From Ignavibacteriales bacterium UBA6490 (GTDB lineage: Bacteria > Bacteroidota > Ignavibacteria > Ignavibacteriales > Ignavibacteriaceae), in contig DJMM01000029.1 of assembly GCA_002435365.1 (NCBI GenBank), forward strand, positions 12,789-19,126: 6,338 nucleotides of DNA, given 5' to 3'. Shown in pieces: positions 1-5,979 of the stretch. Each line of letters begins with the position of its first letter. The first letter of the stretch is position 1. Under the pieces are notes generated by a model. The model was not told where the DNA came from and did no database searches. It saw nothing but the letters and a program-made list of their open reading frames with translations. The translations under genes were made by a program, and so were the position numbers.

Positions 1-146
1 TTGCTGCCGAACTGAATATCCTTTGTTATCGTAACTGAGGGAAAGATTATGTCCTTGTAACGGGTAGCTGATGTAATTCCCTCTGCGAAAGTGAAAAAAA
101 ATATTATTGCCAGAAGCTTAGACGAGAAATAATGAGATGATTTCAT
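1..146 (-). CDS. Exported protein, N-terminal fragment; probable alpha/beta hydrolase (esterase-like), cut by window edge
   Basis: The minus strand carries an open frame from an ATG at 146-144 to the window edge, 48 codons without a stop. Residues 1-27 form a clear signal peptide: a Lys near the start, a hydrophobic core LLAIIFFFTF at 11-20, and a likely signal peptidase I site after ITSA at 27. The mature part begins TRYKDIIFPSVTITKDIQFG. The pattern 'RY-D-hF-V-hT-DIhYG' resembles the start of secreted alpha/beta hydrolases of the carboxylesterase or feruloyl/acetyl-esterase kind; this is pattern memory, and the catalytic Ser, Asp and His would lie outside the window. An AAGGA ribosome site at 156-160 sits 9 bases before the ATG and supports this start over the ATG at 151, which meets a stop after two codons. 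The gene is divergent from the ferredoxin-like gene. I am fairly sure it is coding and exported, only moderately sure of the family. Confidence 0.7.
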   Translation of the reverse strand, partial: MKSSHYFSSKLLAIIFFFTFAEGITSATRYKDIIFPSVTITKDIQFGS

Positions 147-155
147 AGCATTGTA

Positions 156-162
156 TCCTTGG
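156..162 (-). promoter_or_regulatory. Shine-Dalgarno site of the truncated exported protein
   Basis: Read on the minus strand the site is CCAAGGA, followed by a 9-base spacer and then ATG AAA at 146. It decides the start codon, because the ATG at 151-149 runs into TGA immediately. Confidence 0.6.
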
Positions 163-488
163 GACGAAAAATTTTAAATTTTAAGCCAGTAAGATCAAAT
201 ATCTTAATTAAATATATGAGGTTGGCAGAGTAATGTCAATCAAACAATTTATTTGTGAGACTGTGCCGTTCCATACTTCCTTTTTAATTTCAAATCCGGT
301 CATTTTACCATATAAAAACAAACTTAGAAATGCAGGATGTTATTATGAACTTTAAGAATAAAACAGACAAAAGTTCAGTTGCTTATCATCATCAGGTTAA
401 TAATATTTGAAATTATAAAATTCAGATATAATCAGATTTTATGATTACTTTTTCCATAAGATTCTTAACGCTCCGTAACCGGACCTGA
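163..488. other. Divergent intergenic region, AT-rich, no firm gene
   Basis: This gap of more than 300 bases separates the minus-strand exported protein from the plus-strand ferredoxin-like gene and should hold the promoters of both. It contains an AT palindromic run around 167-182, a TATAAT hexamer at 427-432 with TTGAAA at 407-412 (only 14 bases apart, shorter than a normal sigma-70 spacer), and two small plus-strand frames. The first is 233-355, ATG to TAA, 40 codons with a weak GAGG 11 bases upstream. The second is 345-410, ATG to TGA, 21 codons, with AGGA at 334-337 and a 7-base spacer. Neither product resembles a family I know. I see no tRNA, riboswitch or terminator here. Confidence 0.5.
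345..410 (+). CDS. Possible 21-residue peptide, doubtful
   Basis: A short frame starts with ATG AAC TTT and ends with TGA. Its only support is a well-placed AGGA at 334-337, 7 bases before the ATG. The product is polar and lysine-rich at the start, with no signal peptide, membrane segment or known motif. It overlaps the end of the 40-codon frame that starts at 233 in another frame. It could be chance in AT-rich DNA or a leader peptide upstream of the ferredoxin-like gene. Confidence 0.12.
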   Translation: MNFKNKTDKSSVAYHHQVNNI

Positions 489-1649
489 ATGGAAGGATCC
501 TGCTTGAGTATAAAAAATATTCATTATAAAAATCTGGATATTCATTTTTGGAGCGGTACCGGAAATTCCTACCGCATCGCCGATTATATGAGGAAAACCG
601 CGGAAGGAAATGGTTTAACCACCCGGATTTTCATGATTGAGAAAAGCAGTAATACCACAGCCCTGAAAACAGCTACTGACAGCATAACCGGAATTGTTTT
701 TCCTACGCATGGATTCACGGCTCCATGGCATATATTGAAATTTGCCTGCAGGCTGCCATATGGTAAATCTTTACATGCCTTCTGTGCTGCAACCAGGGCA
801 GGATTGAAAATCGGACCAGCCTTTATTCCAGGTATAAGCGGAAGTGCAGCATTTATAGTTGCGCTGATAATGCTGCTTAAAGGATATAATGTGCGCGGCG
901 TTATGAGCGTGGATATGCCCTCAAACTGGTACTCATTACATCCTATACAAAGCAGGATTAGCCAGGAAGCGATTATTGATCGTGCCAGGATTAAGACCGA
1001 CCGCTTTATGGACAAAATTCTTTTGAATAAGAAAGTGTGGTTTACCGTAAATAATCTTTGCGAAATGTTCTGGGGAATTCTTCTTTCATTAATATCTATA
1101 GGCTACCTGTTTATCGGACGATTCTTTCTGGCGAAACTGTTTTTCGCAAACAGGAACTGCGACGGGTGCGGTGTATGCGCAGATTACTGCACCCTTAGAG
1201 CAATTACAATGCAGGGGAAAACAGATCCAAAACCTTTTTGGAAATATAATTGTGAGAGCTGTATGAGATGCTCTGCATTCTGTCCCCGCAATGCAGTTGA
1301 AGCAGGGCATTCCTGGGGAGTAGTTTTATATTTTATAGCAGGGGTGCCCGCCTCTGCATATCTTTTTTCCTGGCTAAGCCGGTACGTACCGGGTGTGCAA
1401 ATGCAGAGTGAAGGCTGGTTCGGCAATATCATAAACTTGCTGTACTATTATCCTGCAATTTTTATTTCTTACTTTATTTTTAATGCCCTGATCAGGATAC
1501 CTGCTGTTAACTGGATATTTACCCACACAACAATGACTCATTTGCCTTTTTGGGGGCGTTACCGGGAGCCCGGCACCTTACTTAAAAATATTGCTGTCAG
1601 AAATAAAAACGCCGTTCATCAGACAGAAAAAATTAAGCAGGATGCATAA
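489..1649 (+). CDS. EFR1-like flavodoxin/ferredoxin hybrid protein with hydrophobic C-terminus
   Basis: This is probably an electron-transfer protein of the EFR1 ferredoxin family, whose N-terminus resembles flavodoxin; its redox partner is unknown. Residues 20-31 (FWSGTGNSYRIA) form the phosphate-binding loop of flavodoxins that would hold FMN. Two 4Fe-4S motifs follow: C224-x2-C227-x2-C230-x3-C234 and C255-x2-C258-x2-C261-x3-C265-Pro. The first lacks the usual Pro after its fourth Cys (Thr235). Hydrophobic stretches lie near 193-219, 277-295 and 312-339, so the protein is likely membrane-attached. At 386 residues it is longer than the roughly 250-270 usual for EFR1 proteins; the extra length is mainly the C-terminal hydrophobic part. 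The start is uncertain: ATG 489 has no ribosome site, while an in-frame TTG at 504 follows GGAAGGA by 6 bases. The gene stands alone and converges on the phosphatase. EFR1-type assignment is fairly sure, function is inferred. Confidence 0.8.
   Translation: MEGSCLSIKNIHYKNLDIHFWSGTGNSYRIADYMRKTAEGNGLTTRIFMIEKSSNTTALKTATDSITGIVFPTHGFTAPWHILKFACRLPYGKSLHAFCAATRAGLKIGPAFIPGISGSAAFIVALIMLLKGYNVRGVMSVDMPSNWYSLHPIQSRISQEAIIDRARIKTDRFMDKILLNKKVWFTVNNLCEMFWGILLSLISIGYLFIGRFFLAKLFFANRNCDGCGVCADYCTLRAITMQGKTDPKPFWKYNCESCMRCSAFCPRNAVEAGHSWGVVLYFIAGVPASAYLFSWLSRYVPGVQMQSEGWFGNIINLLYYYPAIFISYFIFNALIRIPAVNWIFTHTTMTHLPFWGRYREPGTLLKNIAVRNKNAVHQTEKIKQDA
491..497 (+). promoter_or_regulatory. Shine-Dalgarno site pointing to a TTG start at 504
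   Basis: GGAAGGA lies inside the first codons of the longest frame and 6 bases before an in-frame TTG at 504-506. This is the best ribosome site near this gene and would remove five residues from the N-terminus, leaving the flavodoxin-like loop intact. Confidence 0.45.
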
Positions 1650-1747
1650 ATCATAAAGACACGGCAATTTTATTCCGGCTGTTTCACTGCACTTAGTTCT
1701 GCTGAAGAGCTAAAACATCCGTAATTTATGCTGTCCGGGGCAGGTGG

Positions 1748-3025
1748 TTACTTCCTTTTTAATATGATCATTGTGAAATCGTCGCGGTAAAGACTTGTGC
1801 CGGTAAAACTTTTTGTGGATTCAATAACACGATTAATCATCTCTTCTGCACTGGCGTCTTTACAGCTCAGCAGGACGCGCTTCAGTCTTTCAAAACCGAA
1901 CTCTTTTGAATCGTCCCTGAATATCTCGGTAACACCATCTGTATAAAAAATGATTTGATCGCCGGGATCTAAACTGACGGAGGAGGAATTATATACTGCA
2001 TCCTTCAGAATATTCAGGGCCGGTCCGCCCTGCTCGAGCAGAATCAAGCTGCCGTCCGGCTTCAGAATTATCGGCGGATTATGCCCGCTGTTCGAAAATG
2101 TGAATCTGTGTTCTTTAAAATTCAATTTGCCGTAAAAAGCAGAAATAAAATCCCTCTTTCTGCTGACCTCAGGAATCTGCTGATTCAATAAGTGCATAAC
2201 CTTGGAAGGTTCCTGGACTGATTTTAACTGGCTTTTCAGCATCGCCCTGAATGCAGCCATTATTAAAGCTGCAGGAATACCGTCCCCGGAAACATCTGCA
2301 ATTACAATTGCAAGGTTGTTTTTATCGAGCGTAATATAATCAAAGTAATCGCCGCCTATTTCATACGTGGGGATACAAATGCCCGAGAGATCATATCCTT
2401 CAATACTGGGAGAATTGGCAGGCAGCAGACCCGACTGCACATCTCTGGCTGTCCGCATCTGCTCTTCCAGCTTTTTCTTTTCTAGAATTTGTCTATGAAG
2501 CATTGCCTTCTCCAGGGATATGGCTGCAGCATCGGCAAAGAATTGAAGGATCTCAAGGTGATGATTGTCGAAAGCAGCAAGTCTGTCACTTTCAACATCC
2601 AATGCCCCTATCGCTTTGTCATCCTTAATTATCGGTACTGCTATTTCCGAAAGAGTTTTTTCCCTGCCCACAATATAATGGCTGTTTTTCCTTACATCAT
2701 TTACTATTATGCTTTCTTTTGAATTAATAACATACCCGACTATTCCCTTACCCTCCCACAGCATACCATCTGTTTCAACAGGGTGTTCATCGAAACCGTA
2801 TTTTGCGATTCCCGCAATTTTTTGTCCGGGTATACTGTAATCATAATGCTCGATACTCTTGCTGAGAACAAAAATACCGGCAGCATCGTAATCTAATACT
2901 GTCTTTAAAAGATCCAGCAGCAATTTGAGAATAACGTTCAGGTCCAGCGTATCTTTTATTTTCAGGGAAATATCCCTTAATAGCTGGTATTTGTTTTCGG
3001 GAGATAGTTCCGGGCTATTTTGCAT
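1748..3025 (-). CDS. GAF-SpoIIE serine/threonine phosphatase (RsbU-like, PP2C type)
   Basis: A cytoplasmic signalling phosphatase. Family members dephosphorylate an anti-sigma-factor antagonist (SpoIIAA/RsbV type) in partner switching; the target is not in this window. Residues about 15-175 form a GAF sensor domain (GKGIVGYVI at 92-100, IAVPI at 128-132, IGALDVES at 139-146). A charged helical linker follows at about 172-195, leading into RDVQSGLLP (194-202), the conserved lead-in to the catalytic domain. The SpoIIE domain carries the metal-binding motifs GGDYFDY (224-230), ADVSGDG (243-249), SGHNPP (313-318), FYTDGVTE (360-367) and RDDFTMII (414-421), so all the usual acidic residues are present. 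No response-regulator, transmembrane or HATPase domain is fused, so GAF is the only visible input. The 425-residue length is normal for GAF-SpoIIE. No clear ribosome site precedes the ATG. It converges with the ferredoxin-like gene and diverges from the sulfatase-maturase gene. Confidence 0.92.
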   Translation of the reverse strand: MQNSPELSPENKYQLLRDISLKIKDTLDLNVILKLLLDLLKTVLDYDAAGIFVLSKSIEHYDYSIPGQKIAGIAKYGFDEHPVETDGMLWEGKGIVGYVINSKESIIVNDVRKNSHYIVGREKTLSEIAVPIIKDDKAIGALDVESDRLAAFDNHHLEILQFFADAAAISLEKAMLHRQILEKKKLEEQMRTARDVQSGLLPANSPSIEGYDLSGICIPTYEIGGDYFDYITLDKNNLAIVIADVSGDGIPAALIMAAFRAMLKSQLKSVQEPSKVMHLLNQQIPEVSRKRDFISAFYGKLNFKEHRFTFSNSGHNPPIILKPDGSLILLEQGGPALNILKDAVYNSSSVSLDPGDQIIFYTDGVTEIFRDDSKEFGFERLKRVLLSCKDASAEEMINRVIESTKSFTGTSLYRDDFTMIILKRK

Positions 3026-3085
3026 CAGAAATAAAAATTAAGTTTTGCGGAGCTAAATTGTATAGAGATTTTTGCTCAACTATTA

Positions 3086-3104
3086 AGCTGGAAATATTCC
3101 AGCT
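3086..3104. promoter_or_regulatory. Perfect 8-bp inverted repeat, possible operator of the phosphatase gene
   Basis: AGCTGGAA and TTCCAGCT flank a 3-base centre (ATA), giving an exact dyad of 19 bases. A second, looser pair (TCAAC at 3076-3080 and GTTGA at 3105-3109) brackets it asymmetrically. It lies 61 bases upstream of the phosphatase start. A minus-strand TATACA at 3059-3064 could be a -10 box, which would put the dyad near -40, a plausible site for a dimeric regulator. There is no T-run after the dyad on either strand, so it is not an intrinsic terminator. The binding protein is unknown. Confidence 0.4.
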
Positions 3105-3475
3105 GTTGAATTTATTGATTAATTAAGATTAAAGTCAATTGCACACTGTCCATCAGTATAAATTTCAGTAACCCGGATTACTTTATTACCTTAGACATGC
3201 CGCCCCGGATGGACCGGGAAAACGGAACTAACATATTATAATGAAGAATTTACTGAATACGGGTATAAATATAATATATATTATGCTTTGAGAATTGGGA
3301 AGAATAAAAGCACTGCCGCAGATTGTCTGAATGTTCTATCTGCATGCTTAAAAAAAATTAAACAGGCCCATTCAGACATTATAAGTGTTTTTATTATCTT
3401 ACAAATTATAAAAATCATTCAGGATTATTTAAAACTTAAAGCATTTTATAAATTATATTTGCTGTTAAAATCAAT
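3105..3475. other. Intergenic region upstream of the sulfatase-maturase, no firm gene
   Basis: This AT-rich gap is the rest of the 450-base divergent space. It contains a small GC-rich hairpin (CCCGG, loop ATGGA, CCGGG at 3204-3218) without a T-run. A TATATTTG at 3454-3461 fits the Bacteroidota -7 promoter pattern TAnnTTTG, but I see no matching TTTG about 20 bases upstream, so it is weak; it would leave a leader of only a few bases. On the minus strand, about 3188-3120 holds a stop-to-stop frame of 23 codons that reads like protein (VIRVTEIYTDGQ) but has no start; it may be a gene remnant or chance. A 63-codon plus frame from TTG 3288 is rejected as AT-rich noise. Confidence 0.4.
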
Positions 3476-4717
3476 ATGAGCAGGCCTCCCGATAACATAT
3501 TAAAATACTTCCAGGTAATGGCAAAACCGGCCGGACCCAAATGCAATCTGAGCTGCAGCTACTGCTTTTACCTGGAGAAAGAAAATTTGTACGGAGAGAA
3601 CCATGATTTCTTTATGTCTGTTGATACTCTCGACTCTTTTATTAAACAGAAAATCCATGGCCAGAATAGCAGCATAATCAGCTTTGCGTGGCAGGGAGGT
3701 GAACCGGCTCTGCTGGGAGTAGATTATTACAGGAAAGTAGTCGAACTTCAGAAAAAATATGCAGGCGGCAAACTCATTGAAAACGGTTTTCAGACAAACG
3801 GGATTCTGCTGAATGATGAATGGTGCAGTTTTTTCAGGGAGAACAATTTCCTGGTAGGCATCTCGATAGACGGACCGGAAGAACTGCACAATATCTACAG
3901 GGTTTATAAGGGCGGGCAGCCTTCATTCGACAGGGTAATGAAGGGATTACGTCTTCTGAAAAAACATGATGTCGAGTTCAATACACTTACCGCAGTGAAC
4001 AGGAAAAATTCGCAGCACCCGCTAAAAGTATACAATTTCCTGAAAGAAGCCGGAAGCGGCTATATGCAGTTTATTCCCGTAGTCGAAAGAGCTGCCCAAA
4101 GCGAAAAATTAAAATTGATCCCTCCCGATTATAAAGGTAATTCCGAAGTTTCGGAATGGTCGGTAGAACCATTGCAGTATGGAAATTTTCTTTGCGAAAT
4201 TTTTAATGAGTGGGTTACTAAAGATGTGGGCAGGTATTTTGTACAGACCTTTGATGTGGCCCTGGAAAGCTGGCTGGGCTATCAGCAGAGTCTATGCGTT
4301 TTTAATGAAACCTGCGGCAAAGCACTGGTCATTGAACATAACGGTGATGTTTATTCCTGTGATCATTATGTGTACCCGGAGAATAAACTCGGCAATATTA
4401 TTGAGCAGCCTCTGGAATCCATGGTTTATTCCGAACAGCAGCTGGAATTCGGGAGCAGCAAGAAACACAAACTTCCTGCTTATTGTCTTAATTGCAATGT
4501 CAGGATTGCCTGCAACGGGGAATGCCCAAAACACCGATTTAATCAAACACCGGAAGGTGAAAGCGGGTTAAATTATCTTTGTGCAGGGTACAGGAAATTT
4601 TTTAACCATATTGATCCTTACATGAAATTCATGGCTAATGAACTTATAAACCAGCGCCCTGCTTCCAATGTTATGCAATTCATCAGGCAAAAACACTTAC
4701 TGATTCACAATCAATAA
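3476..4717 (+). CDS. Anaerobic sulfatase-maturating enzyme (radical SAM, SPASM domain)
   Basis: Radical SAM enzyme that oxidises a Cys or Ser in the C/S-x-P-x-R site of a sulfatase to formylglycine without oxygen, in the cytoplasm. Residues 23-30 hold the SAM-cluster motif C23-x3-C27-x2-C30 followed by FYLEK; further family marks are WQGGEP (72-77), QTNG (106-109) and GISIDGP (128-134). The C-terminal SPASM domain has eight cysteines: C274, C280, C295, C337, C340, C346, C350 and C369. Their spacing nearly matches the Clostridium perfringens enzyme, where they bind two auxiliary 4Fe-4S clusters. D296 directly after C295 matches its proposed catalytic base. At 413 residues it is a usual size. 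The ATG at 3476 is chosen because it leaves the normal short lead before the KPAGPKCN segment; a second ATG at 3518 would trim it almost completely. No clear ribosome site is present. No sulfatase gene is visible nearby. The symbol is withheld because anSME, atsB and chuR are all used. Confidence 0.93.
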   Translation: MSRPPDNILKYFQVMAKPAGPKCNLSCSYCFYLEKENLYGENHDFFMSVDTLDSFIKQKIHGQNSSIISFAWQGGEPALLGVDYYRKVVELQKKYAGGKLIENGFQTNGILLNDEWCSFFRENNFLVGISIDGPEELHNIYRVYKGGQPSFDRVMKGLRLLKKHDVEFNTLTAVNRKNSQHPLKVYNFLKEAGSGYMQFIPVVERAAQSEKLKLIPPDYKGNSEVSEWSVEPLQYGNFLCEIFNEWVTKDVGRYFVQTFDVALESWLGYQQSLCVFNETCGKALVIEHNGDVYSCDHYVYPENKLGNIIEQPLESMVYSEQQLEFGSSKKHKLPAYCLNCNVRIACNGECPKHRFNQTPEGESGLNYLCAGYRKFFNHIDPYMKFMANELINQRPASNVMQFIRQKHLLIHNQ

Positions 4718-4810
4718 TTGACTTTAAAAGATATTATTCTTTATTTAATAATTAAGCTGTTCTCTGTTCCGGCAGAGTAAAAATATTACTGCTTAGTTTT
4801 CACGCTTACT
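4718..4810. other. Short AT-rich gap after the sulfatase-maturase
   Basis: There is no gene. A 5-bp hairpin (CTCTG, 6-base loop, CAGAG at 4762-4777) lies here but is not followed by a T-run on either strand, so I do not call a terminator. Beyond it the sequence passes into the OmpA remnant; no earlier part of that gene, such as a signal peptide or beta-barrel, is recognisable. Confidence 0.4.
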
Positions 4811-5028
4811 CATGTTACGCAGGGACAGGATACACCGGGAAGCTGGATTACAACTAAAAGTTGTCTGAAGCAAGAGCCCGGGCAGTAGTGAAAATACTTA
4901 CTTCGAAGTATGGGATTAAGGATGGCAGGCTTGCCGGGAAAGGCATAGGACCTTTAGCTCCTGTTGCTTCAAACAATACCGGGGAGGGAAAGGCTAAAAA
5001 CCGGAGAGTTGAACTGGTTAAAAAATAA
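4811..5028 (+). pseudogene. Decayed C-terminal OmpA-family peptidoglycan-binding domain
   Basis: Codons 4861-5025 before TAA at 5026-5028 give 55 residues with the classic end of an OmpA-like domain: LSEARARAVV at the start, then YGI, PVASN and NRRVELVKK at the end. In intact relatives this domain anchors outer-membrane proteins to peptidoglycan. Upstream the frame is broken. TAA at 4855-4857 stands in the place of one residue in Y-N-x-K-L-S-E. Before it the reading G-x-x-G-K-L-D-Y-N fits the expected GHTDNTGKLDYN only if about 4 bases are missing between 4823 and 4839: 'gga ca' is in one frame and 'acc ggg aag' in another. So at least two disabling changes are visible, and the N-terminal part of the gene is absent. 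A TTG at 4861 could in principle start a 55-residue peptide, but without a signal peptide it could not reach the periplasm. The family call is confident; the exact left limit is not. Confidence 0.8.
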
Positions 5029-5030
5029 AA

Positions 5031-5058
5031 AGCAGGAAAGATGGATATCTCTCCTGCT
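5031..5058 (-). terminator. Intrinsic terminator-like hairpin, strongest on the minus strand
   Basis: AGCAGGA (5031-5037) pairs with TCCTGCT (5052-5058), and inside it AGAT (5039-5042) pairs with ATCT (5047-5050) around a 4-base loop. The one unpaired position is A/C on the plus strand but a G-U wobble in minus-strand RNA, giving a continuous 12-bp stem there. In the minus direction it is followed by a T-rich run (TTTTTATTTTTT, the complement of 5019-5030). It would stop transcripts leaving the insertion sequence. On the plus strand the following sequence is only AT-rich, so termination after the OmpA remnant is less certain although the hairpin starts 3 bases after its stop codon. Confidence 0.6.
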
Positions 5059-5112
5059 ATCGAATATTATTCCATTTATTTTATCAGTGTCATCTTCTGA
5101 CTGGCCGTAAAT

Positions 5113-5154
5113 TCTCCTGCCCCAATAAGTTGTACCAGTATTTAAGTTAGTATC
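5113..5154 (+). repeat. Inverted repeat at the orfB-distal end of the IS
   Basis: Aligned with the complement of 6296-6338 this end shares CCTGCCCC near the tip, then an imperfect stretch, then a well matched inner block (TTTAAGTTAGTATC against TTAAATTAGGATC). One base is missing in the C-run relative to the other end. The outermost bases are TCT where the other end has TGA, so the TG normally needed at the tip is absent. Confidence 0.7.
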
Positions 5155-5159
5155 CACAA

Positions 5160-5966
5160 TCAAGCTCTGGCATACTGATGTGGTATAATTACCTCCGGTA
5201 CCGGAGGTCGAAAATTTAACGAACTATGTGGTCTTTTTTTATTATAATGCTGCCTCCATTGTTCCGTTATTACCTTTGCCTCCAATATAGTATCGAATAT
5301 TTCTCCGTTCAATAGCTCATCCCGGAATTTACCATTAAAGGATTCGATATACCCATTCTCCCAAGGACTGCCAGGTTCAATAAATGCCGTGTTTATTCCC
5401 AGCCTGAAAAGCCACCTCCTTATTGAGTCTGCTGTAAACTCTGAACCATTATCCGATCGAATATTCTCCGGTATTCCATGCTCAATAAATAACTCCGAAA
5501 GTTTATATAGCACATCAGGAGATTCTATCTTTCTCTCAATGTGAATAGCCAGGCATTCTCTTGTATATTCGTCTATTATGTTCAGGATTCTCATTGCTCT
5601 TCCATCGCTGGTTCTTTCGTGAACAAAACCATAACTCCATACATGGTTTCTGTATAATGGCTTAAGTCTCAATACCGATCCGTCATTTAACCATAACCTT
5701 CTTCTCTTAGGCTGTCTTTTCGGTACCTTTAGCCCTTCTTCGCGCCAAATACGTTCTACTCTTTTATGATTTACTCTCCAACTGTCACTGTTGAGCAGAG
5801 CTGTAATTCTGCGATATCCATATCTACCATACTCACATGCTAACTTTACAATCGCTTCTCTAAGTAAATCTTCATCCGGTTTTACTTTCTCTTTCCTTCT
5901 CTGAGTCGATCTCGGCTGTTCTAATACTTTACAGGCTCTACGTTCCGAAACATTCAAATTTTCCAT
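5160..5966 (-). CDS. IS3-family transposase OrfB (DDE integrase core) with first catalytic Asp replaced by Gly
   Basis: OrfB, usually made as an OrfAB fusion, performs the strand cleavage and joining of IS3 transposition. Residues about 31-88 form the HTH_21-type segment (YGRYGYRRI, VNHKRVERIWREEGL) and 105-205 the rve integrase core, followed by the C-terminal rve_3-like part (WRQHYNKKRPHSSL at 237-250). Of the catalytic triad, D172 (SDNGSEF) and E208 (YIESFNG) are present with the typical 35-residue gap. The first Asp should sit in WSYDFV, but the sequence reads WSYGFV, with G113 encoded by GGT at 5630-5628. One base change from GAT explains it, and the enzyme is then expected to be inactive. 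The ATG at 5966 is only nominal: the same frame is open upstream and encodes the family-like segment LSPVKKRRAVESV, so translation probably enters by -1 frameshift from orfA. Confidence 0.93.
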   Translation of the reverse strand: MENLNVSERRACKVLEQPRSTQRRKEKVKPDEDLLREAIVKLACEYGRYGYRRITALLNSDSWRVNHKRVERIWREEGLKVPKRQPKRRRLWLNDGSVLRLKPLYRNHVWSYGFVHERTSDGRAMRILNIIDEYTRECLAIHIERKIESPDVLYKLSELFIEHGIPENIRSDNGSEFTADSIRRWLFRLGINTAFIEPGSPWENGYIESFNGKFRDELLNGEIFDTILEAKVITEQWRQHYNKKRPHSSLNFRPPVPEVIIPHQYARA

Positions 5967-5979
5967 AACTGACTCTACT

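Noticed and set aside
233..355. 40-codon plus-strand frame in the left divergent gap
   Set aside because: Weak GAGG at a long spacing, no recognisable product, and it lies where promoters of both flanking genes are expected.
407..432. TTGAAA and TATAAT as a sigma-70 promoter of the ferredoxin-like gene
   Set aside because: The 14-base spacer is too short for a normal promoter, and in Bacteroidota-like genomes these boxes are not the expected ones; kept only as a note.
1694..1712. Hairpin between the convergent ferredoxin-like and phosphatase genes
   Set aside because: The 7-bp stem includes a wobble pair and no T-run follows on either strand, so it is not supported as a terminator.
3204..3218. 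GC-rich CCCGG/CCGGG hairpin
   Set aside because: Only 5 bp, no T-run, no link to a gene start; could be chance.
3288..3479. 63-codon plus-strand frame ending in an ATGA overlap with the maturase start
   Set aside because: It starts with TTG without a ribosome site, is mostly Ile, Leu and Lys as expected from AT-rich DNA, and shows no motif. The overlap with the next start can arise by chance.
4140..4157. 7-bp inverted repeat (TTCCGA-AGTT-TCGGAA core) inside the maturase gene
   Set aside because: It lies in continuous coding sequence with sensible codons for the conserved SEWSV region, so it is probably incidental.
4969..5163. 64-codon minus-strand frame running from the IS end into the OmpA remnant
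   Set aside because: It crosses the IS boundary, lies opposite the real OmpA codons and overlaps the terminator; no ribosome site and no recognisable motif.
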